DNA of 64,000 nt from Acanthopleura granulata. Lineage: Eukaryota; Mollusca; Polyplacophora; Chitonida; Chitonidae. The stretch covers positions 14,072,408 through 14,136,407 of the forward strand of contig JABBOT010000011.1 of NCBI GenBank assembly GCA_016165875.1. The letters are read 5' to 3'. Shown here one piece after another: positions 1-13,300 of this stretch. The position numbers and the translations under genes were made by a program. Every line of letters starts with the position of its first letter. The first letter of the stretch is position 1. The notes beneath the pieces are model-generated. The model had not been told where the DNA came from. It ran no database searches and was given only the letters and a program-made list of their open reading frames with translations.

Positions 1-49
1 AAGTTCGAGTGGTCAAGGCAGTCGCCTTTAAATTGTTGGGTGATACTAT

Positions 50-230
50 GTTAAGCATAGAGAGCAAACCCATACCACGGGCGAGAAGGTGATAGTTGGC
101 TAATGGTCTATTATAACCGGTGAAATCTGGCCTCTTCTGTAAACGCTTAGAAAGTAAACTTAATCCCCCCCCCCCTCACCTCGGAGGGACCATGTTTTAA
201 ACAGAATTAGGTGGATTTAAAGCCATTAGT
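50..230 (+). repeat. Dispersed repeat C, partial
   Basis: Repeat C is a roughly 300-400 bp family recognised by words such as AGTAAAACCAGAGCAG, GACGACAGTGTGATAG, CCGGTGAAATCCGGCCTC, TTCTAACTGTTCATG and CAGAATTAGGTAAAAA. This decayed copy keeps GTGATAGTTGGC, ACCGGTGAAATCTGGCCTC and CAGAATTAGGTG. Confidence 0.65.
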
Positions 231-2145
231 CGAGAATGTTCTATTGAAGAAGAAGACCTGTTGTCCACTAAAACGAAGTATTCACATGTTGTGTAGTTCT
301 TCAGTAAATCGGCAGAATTTCCTGGTTTATTTAGGGCATTCCAGTTTCCTTCAGCCAAAAAAGCATATAACCGGTCCTGGTATGGTATGTTATTTTCTAG
401 TTTACCTTCACTAGTGTTGCATTATATTTCATGCTTTGTTGCTGCTCAACTACAAACATTGCAATTGCTTCATATGAATATATGCATTGTATCATGTGAT
501 ACACATATCGGATGTCGCATTGTGCATGCCGCATACTGTATTGTATTGTGTGTTTGGCCACACCCTGAATATATTCTGAGGTATGCTGAATTTGTTTCGG
601 CAAATATAATGCATGCTCTGTATTTGCCCCAGCTGCGTGTATTGCATGTAGCGATTTGCTTTCTTTTTAACCTTAACTGCTAACAAATATCTTCTGAAAA
701 GACTCCAACACTAAATTTAGGCATTGGTATAAACCGTTTTAGGGAGGGTACACGCCGTTGCAGGTCAAACAAGACTGGCTGCAAGACTGTGCGCTGCACG
801 TGAGGCATTCTGAGTCAGCGTCAACAAGTACGAGACTAAACCAGCAAGCACCAAGTATCCCCACCACAGAACCACACCATAATCGTGAATGTAAAATCCA
901 CATGACCGTGCATTCACGGTATCTCGATCAGTGACATCTAATGTATCGGATGTGATATAACTGCCTTTTTTATCAAATTGAGCTTAGGTTATCGTACTGG
1001 GGGTATATAAGTTAGTATTGTTCACGCATTTACGTGAAAGTTATAATATAACTCTAATAGATAAACTGATAAACTGGGTTTCACCGGCCATGTGTGTCCA
1101 TTTCTCAACTGTCACACTCTTGTTGATGCTCAAGTGCTCAAATGCACAGAGGTTTGTTGATGATATGAAAGAAGTCATGCAAAAAATTGCGTTGATCCGT
1201 AAGTGTGCCTTTCATGCAGCACAGAGGTTTGGTGATGATATGAAAGAAGTCATGCAAAAAATTGCGTTGATTCGTGCATAGCGAGGAGGAGAACAATAAC
1301 GAATCAAACCTCAAATTTAATTTCTCTCACATCATTGAATGTATAGCGCATACACTGGACAACAACTTCAGGCGATGAATATTATGTTATGGCCATCGCT
1401 GGTCACTGCTTTGGCGTACATTAAAAATACAACTGTAAGCGTGGTAGGAAATTGAAAGTAGCAATAAAACAAGGCATTGTCTTCACCAGAAATAGAAGAT
1501 GTTCAATAACATTCAGAAATAACGAATGTGCTGATCAATTTTGGGGCAGAAACGTTATGCTATGCTTGAACTGATAATAATGCATGCATACCCAGAGGAC
1601 CTAACAGAGATAAGGTAATCAAGTATGAACTTTTCCAGCTGTATATCCGATAATTCTCTCGGGCGACTATGGCGACGGCAAGATAATAACAAGCGTTAAT
1701 AATTTACCTGCGTGTAATTAATCCAAAAAGGCCGGAGGACAGATGTATCGGAGACACCGAAGTTTATCAGGCGGAAGATTACACGATAGAAGCCCTAATA
1801 CAATTTGTGATGGACGGATGAGCGTTTGGCTCTGAACACAGGCTAACGGTTAATCGATGGTGATAAACAAGATGCGAATTATATAGGCAAGAATAATGTT
1901 ATTTTTGTATGAACCGGAGTTAACCTTCTGAAGAGTTTTCAAGCTCTGTTTTCTTCAACGAGGCTGACCATTTTACCGTCATCAGATTTGTTTTGTTTTC
2001 ATTCGCCTTTATTTGTCTGTCTGTTTGTCGGTGTGTCTGATGAAAATACCAATGCAAAGAATTGGTTAAATATTGCCCGCAGTGGACTAATCATCTGGAG
2101 CGAAGGGCCCAGTCAGAGAGAAAAAAAGAACATTTGATTAGCGAT
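231..2145. other. Intergenic, no gene supported
   Basis: Holds the 75-bp period repeat at 1144-1275. The frames at 387-683 and 397-603 overlap on opposite strands and show no domain. Confidence 0.6.
1144..1275 (+). repeat. 75-bp period direct repeat with matching splice-like borders
   Basis: Two 57-bp segments (1144-1200 and 1219-1275) differ at two bases and lie 75 bp apart, keeping one reading frame (1018-1281). The frame repeats AQRF, Asp-Asp-Met-Lys-Glu-Val-Met and IALIR. Each segment has CACAG at its left; the first ends in GTAAGT, a good donor. I do not recognise the peptide. It may be a duplicated small exon or only a tandem repeat. Confidence 0.6.
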
Positions 2146-2790
2146 ATGAGCGATGAAGTTGTTAAGCTCGCAGTCATTTACTTACGTCCACTTTGAGAGC
2201 AGTAGTTTTACTTGTGTCCACTCTAGTCATATTTGCTCTTGCGTGCTTAGAAGGATTTTTGTCGGATTTTGGAGATATTGGCTTACACGCCTTTCGACAA
2301 TTTTGTCATGTTGTACTCCATTTCCGAGGAGTGAAACATTCATCGCCAGCTCGGCATCACGGACGCTATTCTCAACTCGTCTGTCCAGGAAAGTTGCATC
2401 TTGCCGGGGAGTTGAATATATATACCTTAGTCGGCGTACCGTGCCTTCTGCTGTTCGTCACTGCGTTACTGTCATCTTTCGATTTGTGAATTCCGAAGAA
2501 CTGTGGATTCTATTTATACGTGGAATGACTTGCCTTTTGAAGCCGGACTAGTCCACCGGGGTTTGGGACGCTAACATCCACATATTTTTGTAATTATCTG
2601 TATTATTTTGTATATTATTATAAGTTATGCTATTTGTCTGTTTTGCTTGAATATTAGTATTGAACAGTGCCTTCGTGTTTATTTGTTTGATCTTGTGTAA
2701 GGCCTATCGCTGTCTGAGAGTTGAGCAAAGCATTTTTTTTGTCGTTTTGCCTCTCCGATAGTGGTACCTTTTCAGTGTGTTAAGTGATTG
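2146..2790 (+). repeat. Dispersed repeat D, plus orientation
   Basis: About 640 bp starting ATGAGCGATGAAGTTGTTAA and including TTTCCGAGGAGTGAAACAT, CATCTTTCGATTTG and GGCCTATCGCTGTCTGAGAG. The reverse complement of the same sequence is at 5420-6155. A 132-codon frame (2153-2551) crosses it but is not conserved in the other copies, so I do not call a gene. Confidence 0.8.
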
Positions 2791-2939
2791 TTCACCAGAT
2801 AAAGCGAGAGCAAAAATGCCGAGTGCTGATCCCTCGTCCCTTGTTGCTGGATTTATACATTTACCTTTACACGTGGCTGTAGCAGAGTTTTTGCAGGAAA
2901 ACCTGAGCCCCTTTGCATTGTTTTCATATGTTATTAGTT

Positions 2940-3245
2940 GTTAAATGTGACTACATCAGAGCATTTTGAGTAATTCTAGAACAGTGAAATGTACTTAATT
3001 CCCTAATAAATTTCGTTGCATTTTTTGTTACCTTATTCTTCTCAAGTCATTATGTTAGTTGCTTGTTTTTGTTCATTTGCATGAACAGTTAGAATAAAAC
3101 CCAAAGTGAAGTGAACTGACAAGAGGTCAGATTTCACAGGTGCCGTGTGACCATTTGCAAACTATCACAGTGTCGTCTTTGCTCTGCCATCGTTTTGCTG
3201 TCTATGTTGTAGTCTTTTATACTCTATTCTTCTCCATGTTTTGAC
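2940..3245 (-). repeat. Dispersed repeat C
   Basis: Reverse orientation: GAACAGTTAGAATAAAACCC, GACAAGAGGTCAGATTTCAC, CGTGTGACCATTTGC and TATGTTGTAGTCTTTTATA. Confidence 0.75.
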
Positions 3246-5419
3246 AGCAAATGCCACTGTGACTTCCATACGTCTGTCTGATGCCGACTTCTTTCCCCAT
3301 CTTTGTCTTTCACTATATCTTATTTCAAAGCATATGAATTACATGACTTTGCTATTTGCAAAAATAATTCAATACATCCATTCAAGGGTTACACAGAAGT
3401 CGTTAGTACGAACAAGGCTCTGAAGCGTCGACACGTAACAAATGAAGCTAGTGGCATACGCACATAATGCGGAAATCACATAATGTCACAGATTTGACAG
3501 TTCACACACGCCGATATGTGCCCAAAACTTCCAGATGTAGTCAGGAAAGGGTTGCATTGAAGTAAGTCCGAATGTTGTTTGGTGAAGGCAACAGTAATTA
3601 AGCATCAGCATGCGCACAAGGAAATAGAAGTACGTCCGAATATTGCGGTGACAGTTTGTTGTGTATTTGTCGTCATTGTATTGAAGTGAGTCCAAAAGTT
3701 TTTTGTGAAAGGTAATCTGTGCATATGTAACAGTGCTGGTGTGCAGCTCAGGATCGTTGAAGCTGCGTTGAGTTCACAAAATGATGGAAAGACGCAGGAA
3801 AAAAAAAGCACCCAAGGCACAACAAAATTCAATACAAAGTAGACCGTGACGAACAACAGCATATTATTTAGTTGCAGTAAAAGTTCACAAATCAATTATT
3901 CAATCTATCAGTGACTCTTGTAGACAGTCTGCTAATTAAATGCCTAAACATTCAATGAGCATGAATAATTAAATAAGAACATATATAGAAACCAATCAAG
4001 CAATCAATCACTGTTTCAGACAGCCATTAATGGAATAACTAAACATTTCACAGAATAATAGCCTGTATTAATCTATATAAATATATTATGTGTTTTGGCA
4101 CATGCCATTATACGCTGACCTTCGGCTGACCACAACTTGAAAAACTGGGTCATCAAAGGAACCAGTGATTCCGGTAACAGGCCACATCATATCTTGACTC
4201 GGCGTAATTTCACATAATGCGTTTATGCATTGTAAACACGTGTATTTTTGTAATCGTCATCAAATGTAAAGTGATTTATCTGCATATTAAATTTTAAAAA
4301 AAGAAAACGTACAGGGCATTTGCCGGGACTCAAGATCACGACATCCCTTTGCAAACAGAAGTTACACAGTGCGGATATAAATGCTCACCACTATATTAAT
4401 CCCTCGTAAAAAGTCAACTAACACTTATTTCCTGAGCTTCAGTGTGTCAAATAGTTCTCTTAAAACAAAAGACAAAGTTGTTGCTAAGTTTTGCCCCCCA
4501 AACATCCTTTCCACGAAGGTTAAAAGTATTGGGATAAAAGTCTTATTCACGTTGTTTTCTGGAACCCAACTCCTTTCATCTCTTAAACAGGACTTGGAGG
4601 GTCCAAAAACACATCAAATTGATCGCAATGAACATTGTGTCATTTTCAGTTGACTATACCATCCACAATACTACCAGATTTGCCACTTTGTTGCAAACAT
4701 ATGTATACTCATATATCATATGTATTAAAAACATTATTTAGCACACCACCTGTGGGACCAAATCCTCGCCTTGCCGCGTCACCTCTTTTTCCAGTAAGGA
4801 ATTGTGCTAATACAGTACTTTTATTCGATATCGGTTTAGGAAAAAAAAAACAAAAACAAAAAAGCAAACAAAAAAAGCCAACCCCCCCCCCAAAAAAAAT
4901 ACATACACACATACACCCAAAAAAGCAACAACAACGACACGTATTGCAAATCTGGGTAAATGCATTCTTTTCTGTCGATTGTAAGGGTCAAACACAACCT
5001 GCAGGGTTTGCGGGTTTCTTCTGGTTCGGTCCGGTTTCTTGTAAAGCTGACCAACGTTGTAAAAGGGTAATATTCTTGAGTACATAAGGCGTAACCTGCA
5101 ATCAAATGAATAAAATAAGTAAATCAAATCAACCCCCAGCCAAAACCTGGAAGTGGGGTCCTGTTATTTGGGATTGAAAAGTAACTCTGAAGTCAACGGT
5201 TCGAAACACTGGGTGGTCTCGGCAGTTTTTCAGCGCTAGAATTCCAACCACACGCAGATAGTGTAAATCCAAAGTAACCGTAACCCTGTTACGAAGAGGG
5301 GGTGTTAAATAGACTTGGGACCAGTGTTACTTCATATTACGTGTGGAATCACGTCATTATATAACAAAGCACTAACGGATATGTCTTTCTCGGTATGCAG
5401 TAGTCTTATATGTTGTATT
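3246..5419. other. Intergenic, no gene supported
   Basis: AT-rich sequence with the low-complexity tract at 4839-4906. It forms the loop between the two inverted D repeats. No reverse transcriptase, transposase or other domain is visible in any frame. Confidence 0.6.
4839..4906. repeat. A-rich and C homopolymer tract
   Basis: A10 and A7 runs mixed with CAAAAACAAAAAAGC-like words and a C10 run. Low complexity; overlapping Lys- or Phe-rich frames are not genes. Confidence 0.9.
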
Positions 5420-6310
5420 CCTTCTGTAAGGGCACCACTATAGGAGAGTAAAAATGAGAAACAGTTGGCTTGTTCAGCTCTCAGACAGCGACAGGCCTTA
5501 CACGAGATCAAAAAAAGAAGCACAAAGACGCTTGAATAAGTCCAATACATATATTTGAACAAAAGACGCCAACAGTACTAGTGACAATAACATACAAAAC
5601 GATACAGATAATTACAAAAATATATATTTTCTTACTGGCTACAGCGTCCATATCCGGATGGAATATTCCGGCTTCCAAAGGCAAGTCGGTCCACGTAAAT
5701 ACAGAATCCACAGTCCTTACGAATTCGCAAATCGAAAGATGACAGTGTGCAAGTGACAAGCAGCAGTTTGCACGGTATCCAACTGCCCGGCAAGGTGCAA
5801 GTTTCCTGGGCGGACGGGTTAACGATAGATGCCAAGCTGGCGATGTATGTTTCACTCCTCGGAAATATACATAAATTCACTTTCAAGGTAAAGTGGGATG
5901 AAATGTACGTAATGATTCAACGACACAACGAGCGATACAAGCTCCAAAAGACCGTCTCAAACACAGTAGCAAGTGGCGAAACAAAACCTCAGGTACAGAA
6001 AAATGGGGTACAAATTGACGGCTGTCGAATGGCACGAAAACCGATATCTCCAAATCCCACAAAAATCCTGCTAAGTTAAAGAGATTAAATATGACTGCTC
6101 TCACGTGAACCTGAGGGAAAGACTGTGAGCTTAACAACTTCGTCGCTCATATCTATAAAGAAAATTCTGGATGGTTTATTCGTAAACATGTTTGCAACAT
6201 GTGTACATCTTTCCAGAATGTACGGTTTATGTACAATGACACGAAACTAATACACAGACACTTCGAGAGCACGCGACGGAATTCCAGCGCAGGTTACAAT
6301 GTACAAATAT
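5420..6310 (-). repeat. Dispersed repeat D, minus orientation
   Basis: Inverted partner of 2146-2790, with about 180 bp in the middle that the other lacks. Its right flank to about 6310 also matches 24000-24180. Open frames on either strand are shadowed and differ between copies. Identity as a transposon class is unknown. Confidence 0.8.
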
Positions 6311-6351
6311 GAAAAAATGTAGCTCAGACTCTTACCCCCTTACCGCAACAA

Positions 6352-6405
6352 AAATTAAAAAAAAACAAAAAAAAAGCAAAAAAAAAAAAAACAAAAAAAA
6401 ACAAC
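6352..6405. repeat. A-rich low-complexity tract
   Basis: Nearly all A with single C or G interruptions. Could be an old retroposon tail on the plus strand, but no body is recognisable to its left. Confidence 0.85.
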
Positions 6406-7576
6406 ATGATACAATATTTTATAGCCGGGGCTAACACTTCGCAAAATAGAATTCTGTTGTTGTACAATTAATCCCGGAGACCTGGGGCCTGTTTCACACA
6501 GCGATACTGGGCTTTAGCCTAAAATTGTAGTCCAAAATAAACAGCGAAATGCATGCATCACACCGGCCAACTTTGGACAGCTGATCCTATGCTGCCATAG
6601 GGCGATATCAGCCAAGTTTGCGCACCCAGCATCACATATTTTGTTTGATAAAGAACTTAAGAGTTTTCGCCTTTGACCCAAAATGACTTTGTGAAAAAGG
6701 GGACTCTTGCAAAAAATTTTCAGTGATTCCGCGAAAAGATGCAACAAGATTCCAGGTACGTAGATTTAATATAGATTCAAATTGAGTACCGTGGTGATTT
6801 GTAAGCCGTTGTTAATCAAAAATGTATCTCAGTTGAGGGCCTTTTAGGTAATTATGTAACGATCTGATTTGGTCAAAAACGTCTACAGCCCTTGAAGCCC
6901 AGGACTAGTAGAAAAGACAGCATCGGGAAGAGAAACCGAACAGGGAAGTCGCTGTTATAGTTGACATATTGCCTGAGAAATCGAGCTTCTTGTCGACTTA
7001 CCTCCGTTTGACCTTTGTTTTGTAATTGTGCATGCATGTATATATAAACCTTGAAGTATCAGCAACTTATGTAACCGCGTGGCTAAAGTAGAATTCGGTA
7101 AAAATGCAATGGTGCTAATACAAATGATTAGACATCATTGGTCTAGAATTACTGAAAATGCCATTTTATGAGACCTATCCACGGCCACGCTTCCCAGTTT
7201 ACCCCTAATCAATGAGGGAGCTCCATAAAAATACCTCAGTCAAGGCTGTACGTGGTCAGTCAGATAACACTACACAGTCAGTGTTATGGCGGGGGCAGTA
7301 GTCAATAAAAATACTAATCTCTGATATCTCCAAAACTCATGTGAAAATATTTAAATAAAAAGTGAAATTGGATTGTTGGGCGTTGTCCGAAAATTTACAT
7401 ATCAGTAATTTGCATATCCGATGATAAATAAAAGAGTTATGATTGACACTATAATTATATCCTCAAACCTGAATACAATCTGATTTATTATAGCAGTGTG
7501 TAGCCTTGTACAGGAATGATTTGTCAGCTTTACTGGTGTATATCGCCACTCGATATCCAGGGCGTTTAGTCCGTGC
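6406..7576. other. Intergenic, nothing recognised
   Basis: Unique-looking sequence up to the left edge of the large duplication. That edge (7577) lies in ordinary sequence, without a repeat or palindrome. Confidence 0.6.
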
Positions 7577-7789
7577 GGTAGCATTTGTCCTTGTCCCGAA
7601 ACCGGACACAAGTGTGGAGCGATGCATTTAAAACGAATCCTGTGAGTCAATCCTGCGATTTATAACAGTTCGTGCAAATGTGAATGTGTGAGGATAATTG
7701 AGTTTGGCTGAATGGGGGATAAAATTGAAATTGCAACCTTGCAATTATAACGTGTGTAGAAAGTTTAAATTTACGTACATACGTATAAA

Positions 7790-8110
7790 TGTGTTAAATA
7801 TGCTCACAACACAGCACTATGAGTAATTCTAGGTTGCATTTAACATAATTTGTAGTTACTGTAATTTTTTTGTAAAACTGTCATTTTTTTAACGAATTGT
7901 GCTTAAGCCATGGGGCTAGGGGTCGCGTAGGTCGTTACTTCTTAAACACTTACATAACACTTATAACAATATTAAAGACTACGGCACAGGGAGTAAAAGC
8001 AGAGTAGAGACGACAGTGTGGTAGTTGGCAAATGGTCACACCTAACTGAGGTAACTGACAAGTTGTCGGATTTCACCCGTAACGTGTGACCAGTTTCTAA
8101 GCCGGCATAT
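7790..8110 (+). repeat. Dispersed repeat C, rearranged
   Basis: The left part (GAGTAATTCTAG ... TTCTTAAACACTTACA) is in reverse and the right part (GGCACAGGGAGTAAAAGCAG onward) is forward, so the copy is internally rearranged. Copy 2: 26796-27116. Confidence 0.7.
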
Positions 8111-10139
8111 ATATTCAGGGCTGTCATCTGTTTAACAATGCCCAGATAGGGTTATGAGGAATAATGATCATGGCCTATGTAAATAAACCGAATTAATACC
8201 ACAACTATATAAGAAAAGCAAAATTGATGCGCACGCTCAGCGGTAAAGTGCAACAAGATTATTTAAAACACAATTAAAAAAATAAACTTTCCCTGTTTTG
8301 TATCCACTATAGTTTACATAGAAAGAAAATTTTTGAAACCTGCCGACGAACAGCTTCTGTGAAAAAAATAAATGTGTATTTTTCTTTTTTCTTTTTGAGA
8401 GACCTTAAGATCCGGCGTATTTTAAATAAAATTCCTTGACGGTGGCTGTCGATGGAGAGAGAATTGCTCTCTGGTTTTGTCCTGGTAAACTAAAATAAGT
8501 CATGGGTCTCATGCAAAACAATTCCTCTTTAATTGTGCAGCTGTGATTGACAGACCTGTGGTTGGGGTTAATGTGCTGCTGTTGATAGGTCAGCCTTCAT
8601 GACATCTAGTGAAAACGGCAATGCAAAATGGACAGGCCACAGGAACTTGTATTTTCGAGCAGAATCCTGCTTTATGCAGTCATACCAAATGGAAATCAAA
8701 GAGAAATCATCCGAGATTATATATGTACAGCGTACTGTGTTAAACTACATTATCAAAGGAGAATTCTACTTCCCTCCTTCATTCCTGTGATAAGATTTAT
8801 GGCCAGGGAACAAAATAAAACCTCGCTAGGAGCATATACTCTCACACGCTATGCACCTTACAAATTGACCCAGGTTTGTCATTCAAGACAGACACAGACA
8901 AGCTTGTCATTACACGGAAATACTTCAATCGTTGGATAGCTACAACATGCCCGAAGTACTGCTGATGTAACGTTAAAACCCTCATCATTCATTCAACCTT
9001 TACTTACATTTATTACGAGAAGTACAGTAATCATGCTTTAATAGCTTAGTCTGTGCAACTATGAAGTTTATTTTCTTTTAGTGCCATTTACTGGCAATGC
9101 TATATATATACTATAAGTGGGATAATCCTCGTCCAGCTGCACGCGCAGTGCTGATTGCACCAGTGCTCGGAAGTTGTCTCCCTGTACATAGTATTTCCTC
9201 ATATATTATGCTGTTGCCCATATTTCAAAGATTACTCTAAAGAGTCTGGTACTGGGCATCTTTTACACAGCCATTTTGGGCTGATCTCCAAAACGTTAAT
9301 CTTCTTTACAAAGCAAAATATTTGAAACTGGGAGCTCAGATTTGGGTGCGCTCGCCGCATTTACATCACCACAGCATAAAATCAGCGGGCCAACAGTTTA
9401 TCGACTTGATGTATACCTGTATATTCCAGATTTCATGTACACCTGTATATTCCAGATTTGATGTATACAGGTATATTCCAGACTTTAACGTGTGTTGAAA
9501 CATTTAGACTAAAGCCAGAATTAAGTGAAACAGGCCCGAGGCTTTGTGAAATACGTCGGCTTAAAATACTCCATGAAGCGCTCAAAGGATGTACTAAATA
9601 ATCAATCGGATAATTAAAAACGTTAACTGTAATTGTTGCCAATTTTTGGCAGGGAATCCAGTACACTGTCTCATTTATTCTTTTTTTTGTAGCGCTGAAT
9701 CAAGTAAAGTTCATTTGTATTTGTATGGTTATTGCGTTATTTAGGGTACACCACATCGATCGACAATCTCTCACTGTGTCCAGCCGAATACAGTTATCTG
9801 TATCTGTGAATACAGTATTTACGGTACAGCGCATCCACGTGCACCTGTCGCGTCGGAAATAATACACGGTTTTATTAGCTCGGGAATTTCAAAATTTCCA
9901 CAACTATACCATGTATTGATCTAATAAAGGATTGAACTGTGCGGAAATAATCTAGCATAGTTTGTAAATAGCTTTCATATACAGTTGGCAAAGCCAGCAG
10001 TGCCATTTGCCTCCAGGCCACAGTCCAAAAACTGCGTGCATAGCCTATACAACACTCTAAGCTCGCAGCTCGGGTAATCTGACACAGGCAAGAGTCAAGT
10101 TCGACAGGTCAGCACAAGAGTTTCGACGTCGTCCTCTAC
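8111..10139. other. Upstream region of the EF-hand gene
   Basis: Contains the 25-bp units at 9404-9482 and two overlapping plus-strand frames of 63 and 103 codons (8599-8790 and 8628-8939). Both are unchanged in copy 2, but no domain is recognised, and high identity of the whole block explains the conservation. The EF-hand promoter must lie at the right end. Confidence 0.5.
9404..9482. repeat. Short tandem repeat, three 25-bp units
   Basis: Three imperfect units built on GATGTATACCTGTATATTCC followed by A; the third has CAGG for CTGT. The same array is at 28410-28488 in copy 2. Confidence 0.75.
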
Positions 10140-10187
10140 TAACACTTGTTGAGTGCAGGGCGAACAACTTGCTATAAGGTGTGCACG

Positions 10188-10352
10188 ATGTTTAAGTCCA
10201 AGCCCAAAACAAAGACGTTGTCTAAAGAGGAAACAAACGATTACGTGGCCGCTTTCGATGCATTCAAAGGCGATGACAACTGTCTGGATAGTCGAGAGTT
10301 CATATGTGTCCTCGTCGCCCTGGGGGTGGAGGGAGGCGAGGAAAGGGCTGAG
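10188..10352 (+). CDS. EF-hand gene exon 1, copy 1
   Basis: Codes residues 1-55: a Lys/Thr-rich N terminus and the degenerate first EF-hand. It ends in GAG followed by the donor GTAGGA, phase 0. A at -3 of the ATG gives a reasonable initiation context. The 5' untranslated start is not defined; I see no convincing TATA box just upstream. Confidence 0.87.
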
Positions 10353-13300
10353 GTAGGACCTATACAGACTCTCGTTTGTTTGTTTGTCTGGCAGATTTGC
10401 TGGGCCTATAGTTGTATACATATACCTCTGGTTGCCTGTTAGCCTACTGATGGCACGTCGTTGTCGTTGTTGTCCTGGTTTGTGAATAGCATAAATTATG
10501 TTGACGAGTAATTTATTAGCTTAATTTATTCATCATGCCCGTTTTACATATTGTGGCATAGATTAGTCGTTGAATGAATGGATCAATCCATCAATCTAGC
10601 GAATCAGATCATCAGGTCACCAGAGTCGGTCAAGACTATGGTAAGGCAGATTTGTCTTTTGTACCAAAATAATTGCACTATAACAGGGGAGTTTCGAGAT
10701 CGAACTCTGTTATCGCTAAACTCTGTTATCGGAAAATTCAGGAGCTGGACGTTTTTCCTAAAGTTAAGAAGCTTCTGACTGAAGGAGAGGTCGTTTTTAC
10801 CTACCAAACACGGTAAGACAGGTGATCGGTAAATTAAAATCAATAAAATTGCCTGACATTTTTGACAACTCACTTGACACAGTTGAACCCTTTTTACCTT
10901 CTACGACAAAAGAGTTCGAACTCGAAACGCCCTATTGTTTATAAAACAAAACGCAGTGCAGTGCAGGTTAAGTCGAGCGTATACAGATGAAAAGAATATG
11001 CCAATGTGCGGTGTGCATTTTATTTACGCTTGACTGCATAATGGGTTATGTTGTAAGAAAAGTCTTGACAGCTGGCCCTGTCTTCTTGACGCAGTAGGCC
11101 TGCGTAATGTGATGAACGTATGTCGCATGTGACGCGAGTTTTAGATTTCATACTATTTCTTATATATTAGCCAAATATTCCAGTGTCTCCGCACGTATGT
11201 CCCTGTGTTTACATTGATACTACAGGAGAACACACGCTGTCCGCCGCTGTTGTCGGTTGTTTGTATTGCTCGCGAGACAATATTTGTGTGATCTTACTTC
11301 ATGTCAGCTGGTATGCAGGCTTGGGTCGTGCAGAGCGCTCTGTCTAACTGGGCATAATGACATTTAACGACATGTGCTCGCCCATGTTATATCGTATACC
11401 TAAATGTTATATACATTGCACATGCATTTGAGCAATGCATGCCCCACTGCGCAGAAAAAAAATCCATTCCGTCGGCAGAAAGCCATGTAGACATCTGGAC
11501 AGATTGATGTCAATTTGCTAATTAACAGTGTGGCGTGGGGAGAATTGGATGCGGCAACATATACTGATGTCGCTATAAACAATACGATATGAGCTGCACA
11601 GCTACAAACAACAGGCTGCGGTGTAATTTGTGCACCTAACCATCAGGCCTTATATCAAATTCGTACATATCTATGCTCTTACCATAACTTTACCTATCCT
11701 CCCATTTTAAAGAGTAATGTTTGAAAATCCTGGCACAGTAATCGTTCTGATTTACAACACAAGTGGTCTAATCCCCATGTAGTGTCGAAATGTGTCTTTT
11801 ATGGTCAAAATAACTGTGGACGGGGCGTACTAACGACCGAAAATGTTAGATGGTATCCAGCTGGGAAGGTTTGTGTCAGAACTGGCTGAAGAAAGCTTTG
11901 TTTCAAGCACCAATCACCAATCACCAATCACCGTAGTCCAGGTGGGGGTCAGCGAGTCGGCCTTTCCAAGGTACTTGTACCTCAATAATGTTGTTAACAC
12001 CAGTGTGTGTGTTTTGAAATCCTAGTCTCGCTAAAGAAACGTGATTAAGGTTTATTTTTTTAACCATTTATTTATTTGTTTGATTGGTGTATTACGCGGT
12101 ACTCAAGACTGTTTCATTTATACGACGGCGGCCAGCATTATGGTGGGAGAAAACCGGGTAGAGCGCGGAGGGGGGGGGGGGGCTACGACCATCCACAGGT
12201 TGCTGGCTGACCTTCCCACGTGCGACCGGAGAGAACATGATTAAGAATACCTCATGCTCTATATGTTAATAATTGTGTCACGTGCCGATACATAAAAAAG
12301 ACCAAACGTTTTCAATGAAGTACCATCAAGCCGCTTCTCGCTCACTTGTAGCTAGGTCCTGGTGTTCTACAAATATGAACTCAACGTGTATAAGTACTGG
12401 TGTGGGTAGAGGACAAAAAAGGACTAAGGGGATTATTTCACCTTTCCCCAGTTATTAAACATGCCAACCCGTTGAAAAAATGTGGACACGCTACTAGATC
12501 AACTGACTTCCCTGTAGTAAACGTTTCAGACTGGCTTGCACTGTAGCTACATTGTACAACACCATATATCATGTATAGATTTCTTATGCGATATGGTTTC
12601 CAAACACAGTGTAGTGAATCTGGGGCTTCTGTGGCCGAGTGTTATCCTGCTATCGTGCTATTGCAGTACAGTGTCTCAAGTGCCTCTTCCAATGCGGTCG
12701 CTGAGAGTTCAAGTCCAGCTTAGGCTGGTTTCCTTTCCGGTCAAGAACGGAAAATCTTCCAGGTACATGTGGCTGACATGGCTTTCCCCACCATAATATT
12801 GGTGGCCGTCGTACACGGTTAGTGTTTTTGATTACGGCGTAATATATAAAAACTACAGCACAGAGAGTAAAACCAGAGCAGTGACGACAGTGTGATAGAT
12901 CGTAAATGGTCACACCTAACCGGTGAAATCCGGCCTCTTGTCAGTTTACTTCAGGTGAGTTTTTATTCTAACTGTTCATGTAAGTGTTTAAGAAGTAACA
13001 AATCACATCCACTCCCCTCCTCCAGCACTATGGCTTAAGCAGAATTAGGTAAAAACAATTGCAGTGATGCAATTTATTAGACGTCACTGGTCTGGAATTA
13101 CTCCTGTATTGTCACCACATTTACCACGTGTACACAACAACATGAAAACAATGCAAACTGGCGAGACCTCGGTGATACTTAGTCTACCAGTGGAATATCA
13201 GAGAGGAAGACCAATAAACAGATCAATGAATTAAGGATTTAATAAATAAATATAGAGAATTTAACGGTGATCAAGGACTTGGATATTTATATGTTTATTT

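Noticed and set aside
2153..2551. 132-codon plus-strand frame
   Set aside because: It lies in repeat D, competes with an equally open overlapping frame, and the inverted partner does not preserve it.
4709..5127. Phe/Lys-rich frames
   Set aside because: Produced by A and C homopolymer runs.
8628..8939. 103-codon frame conserved in both copies (27634-27945)
   Set aside because: Conservation only reflects the near-identity of the whole block. No domain, and a second frame overlaps it.
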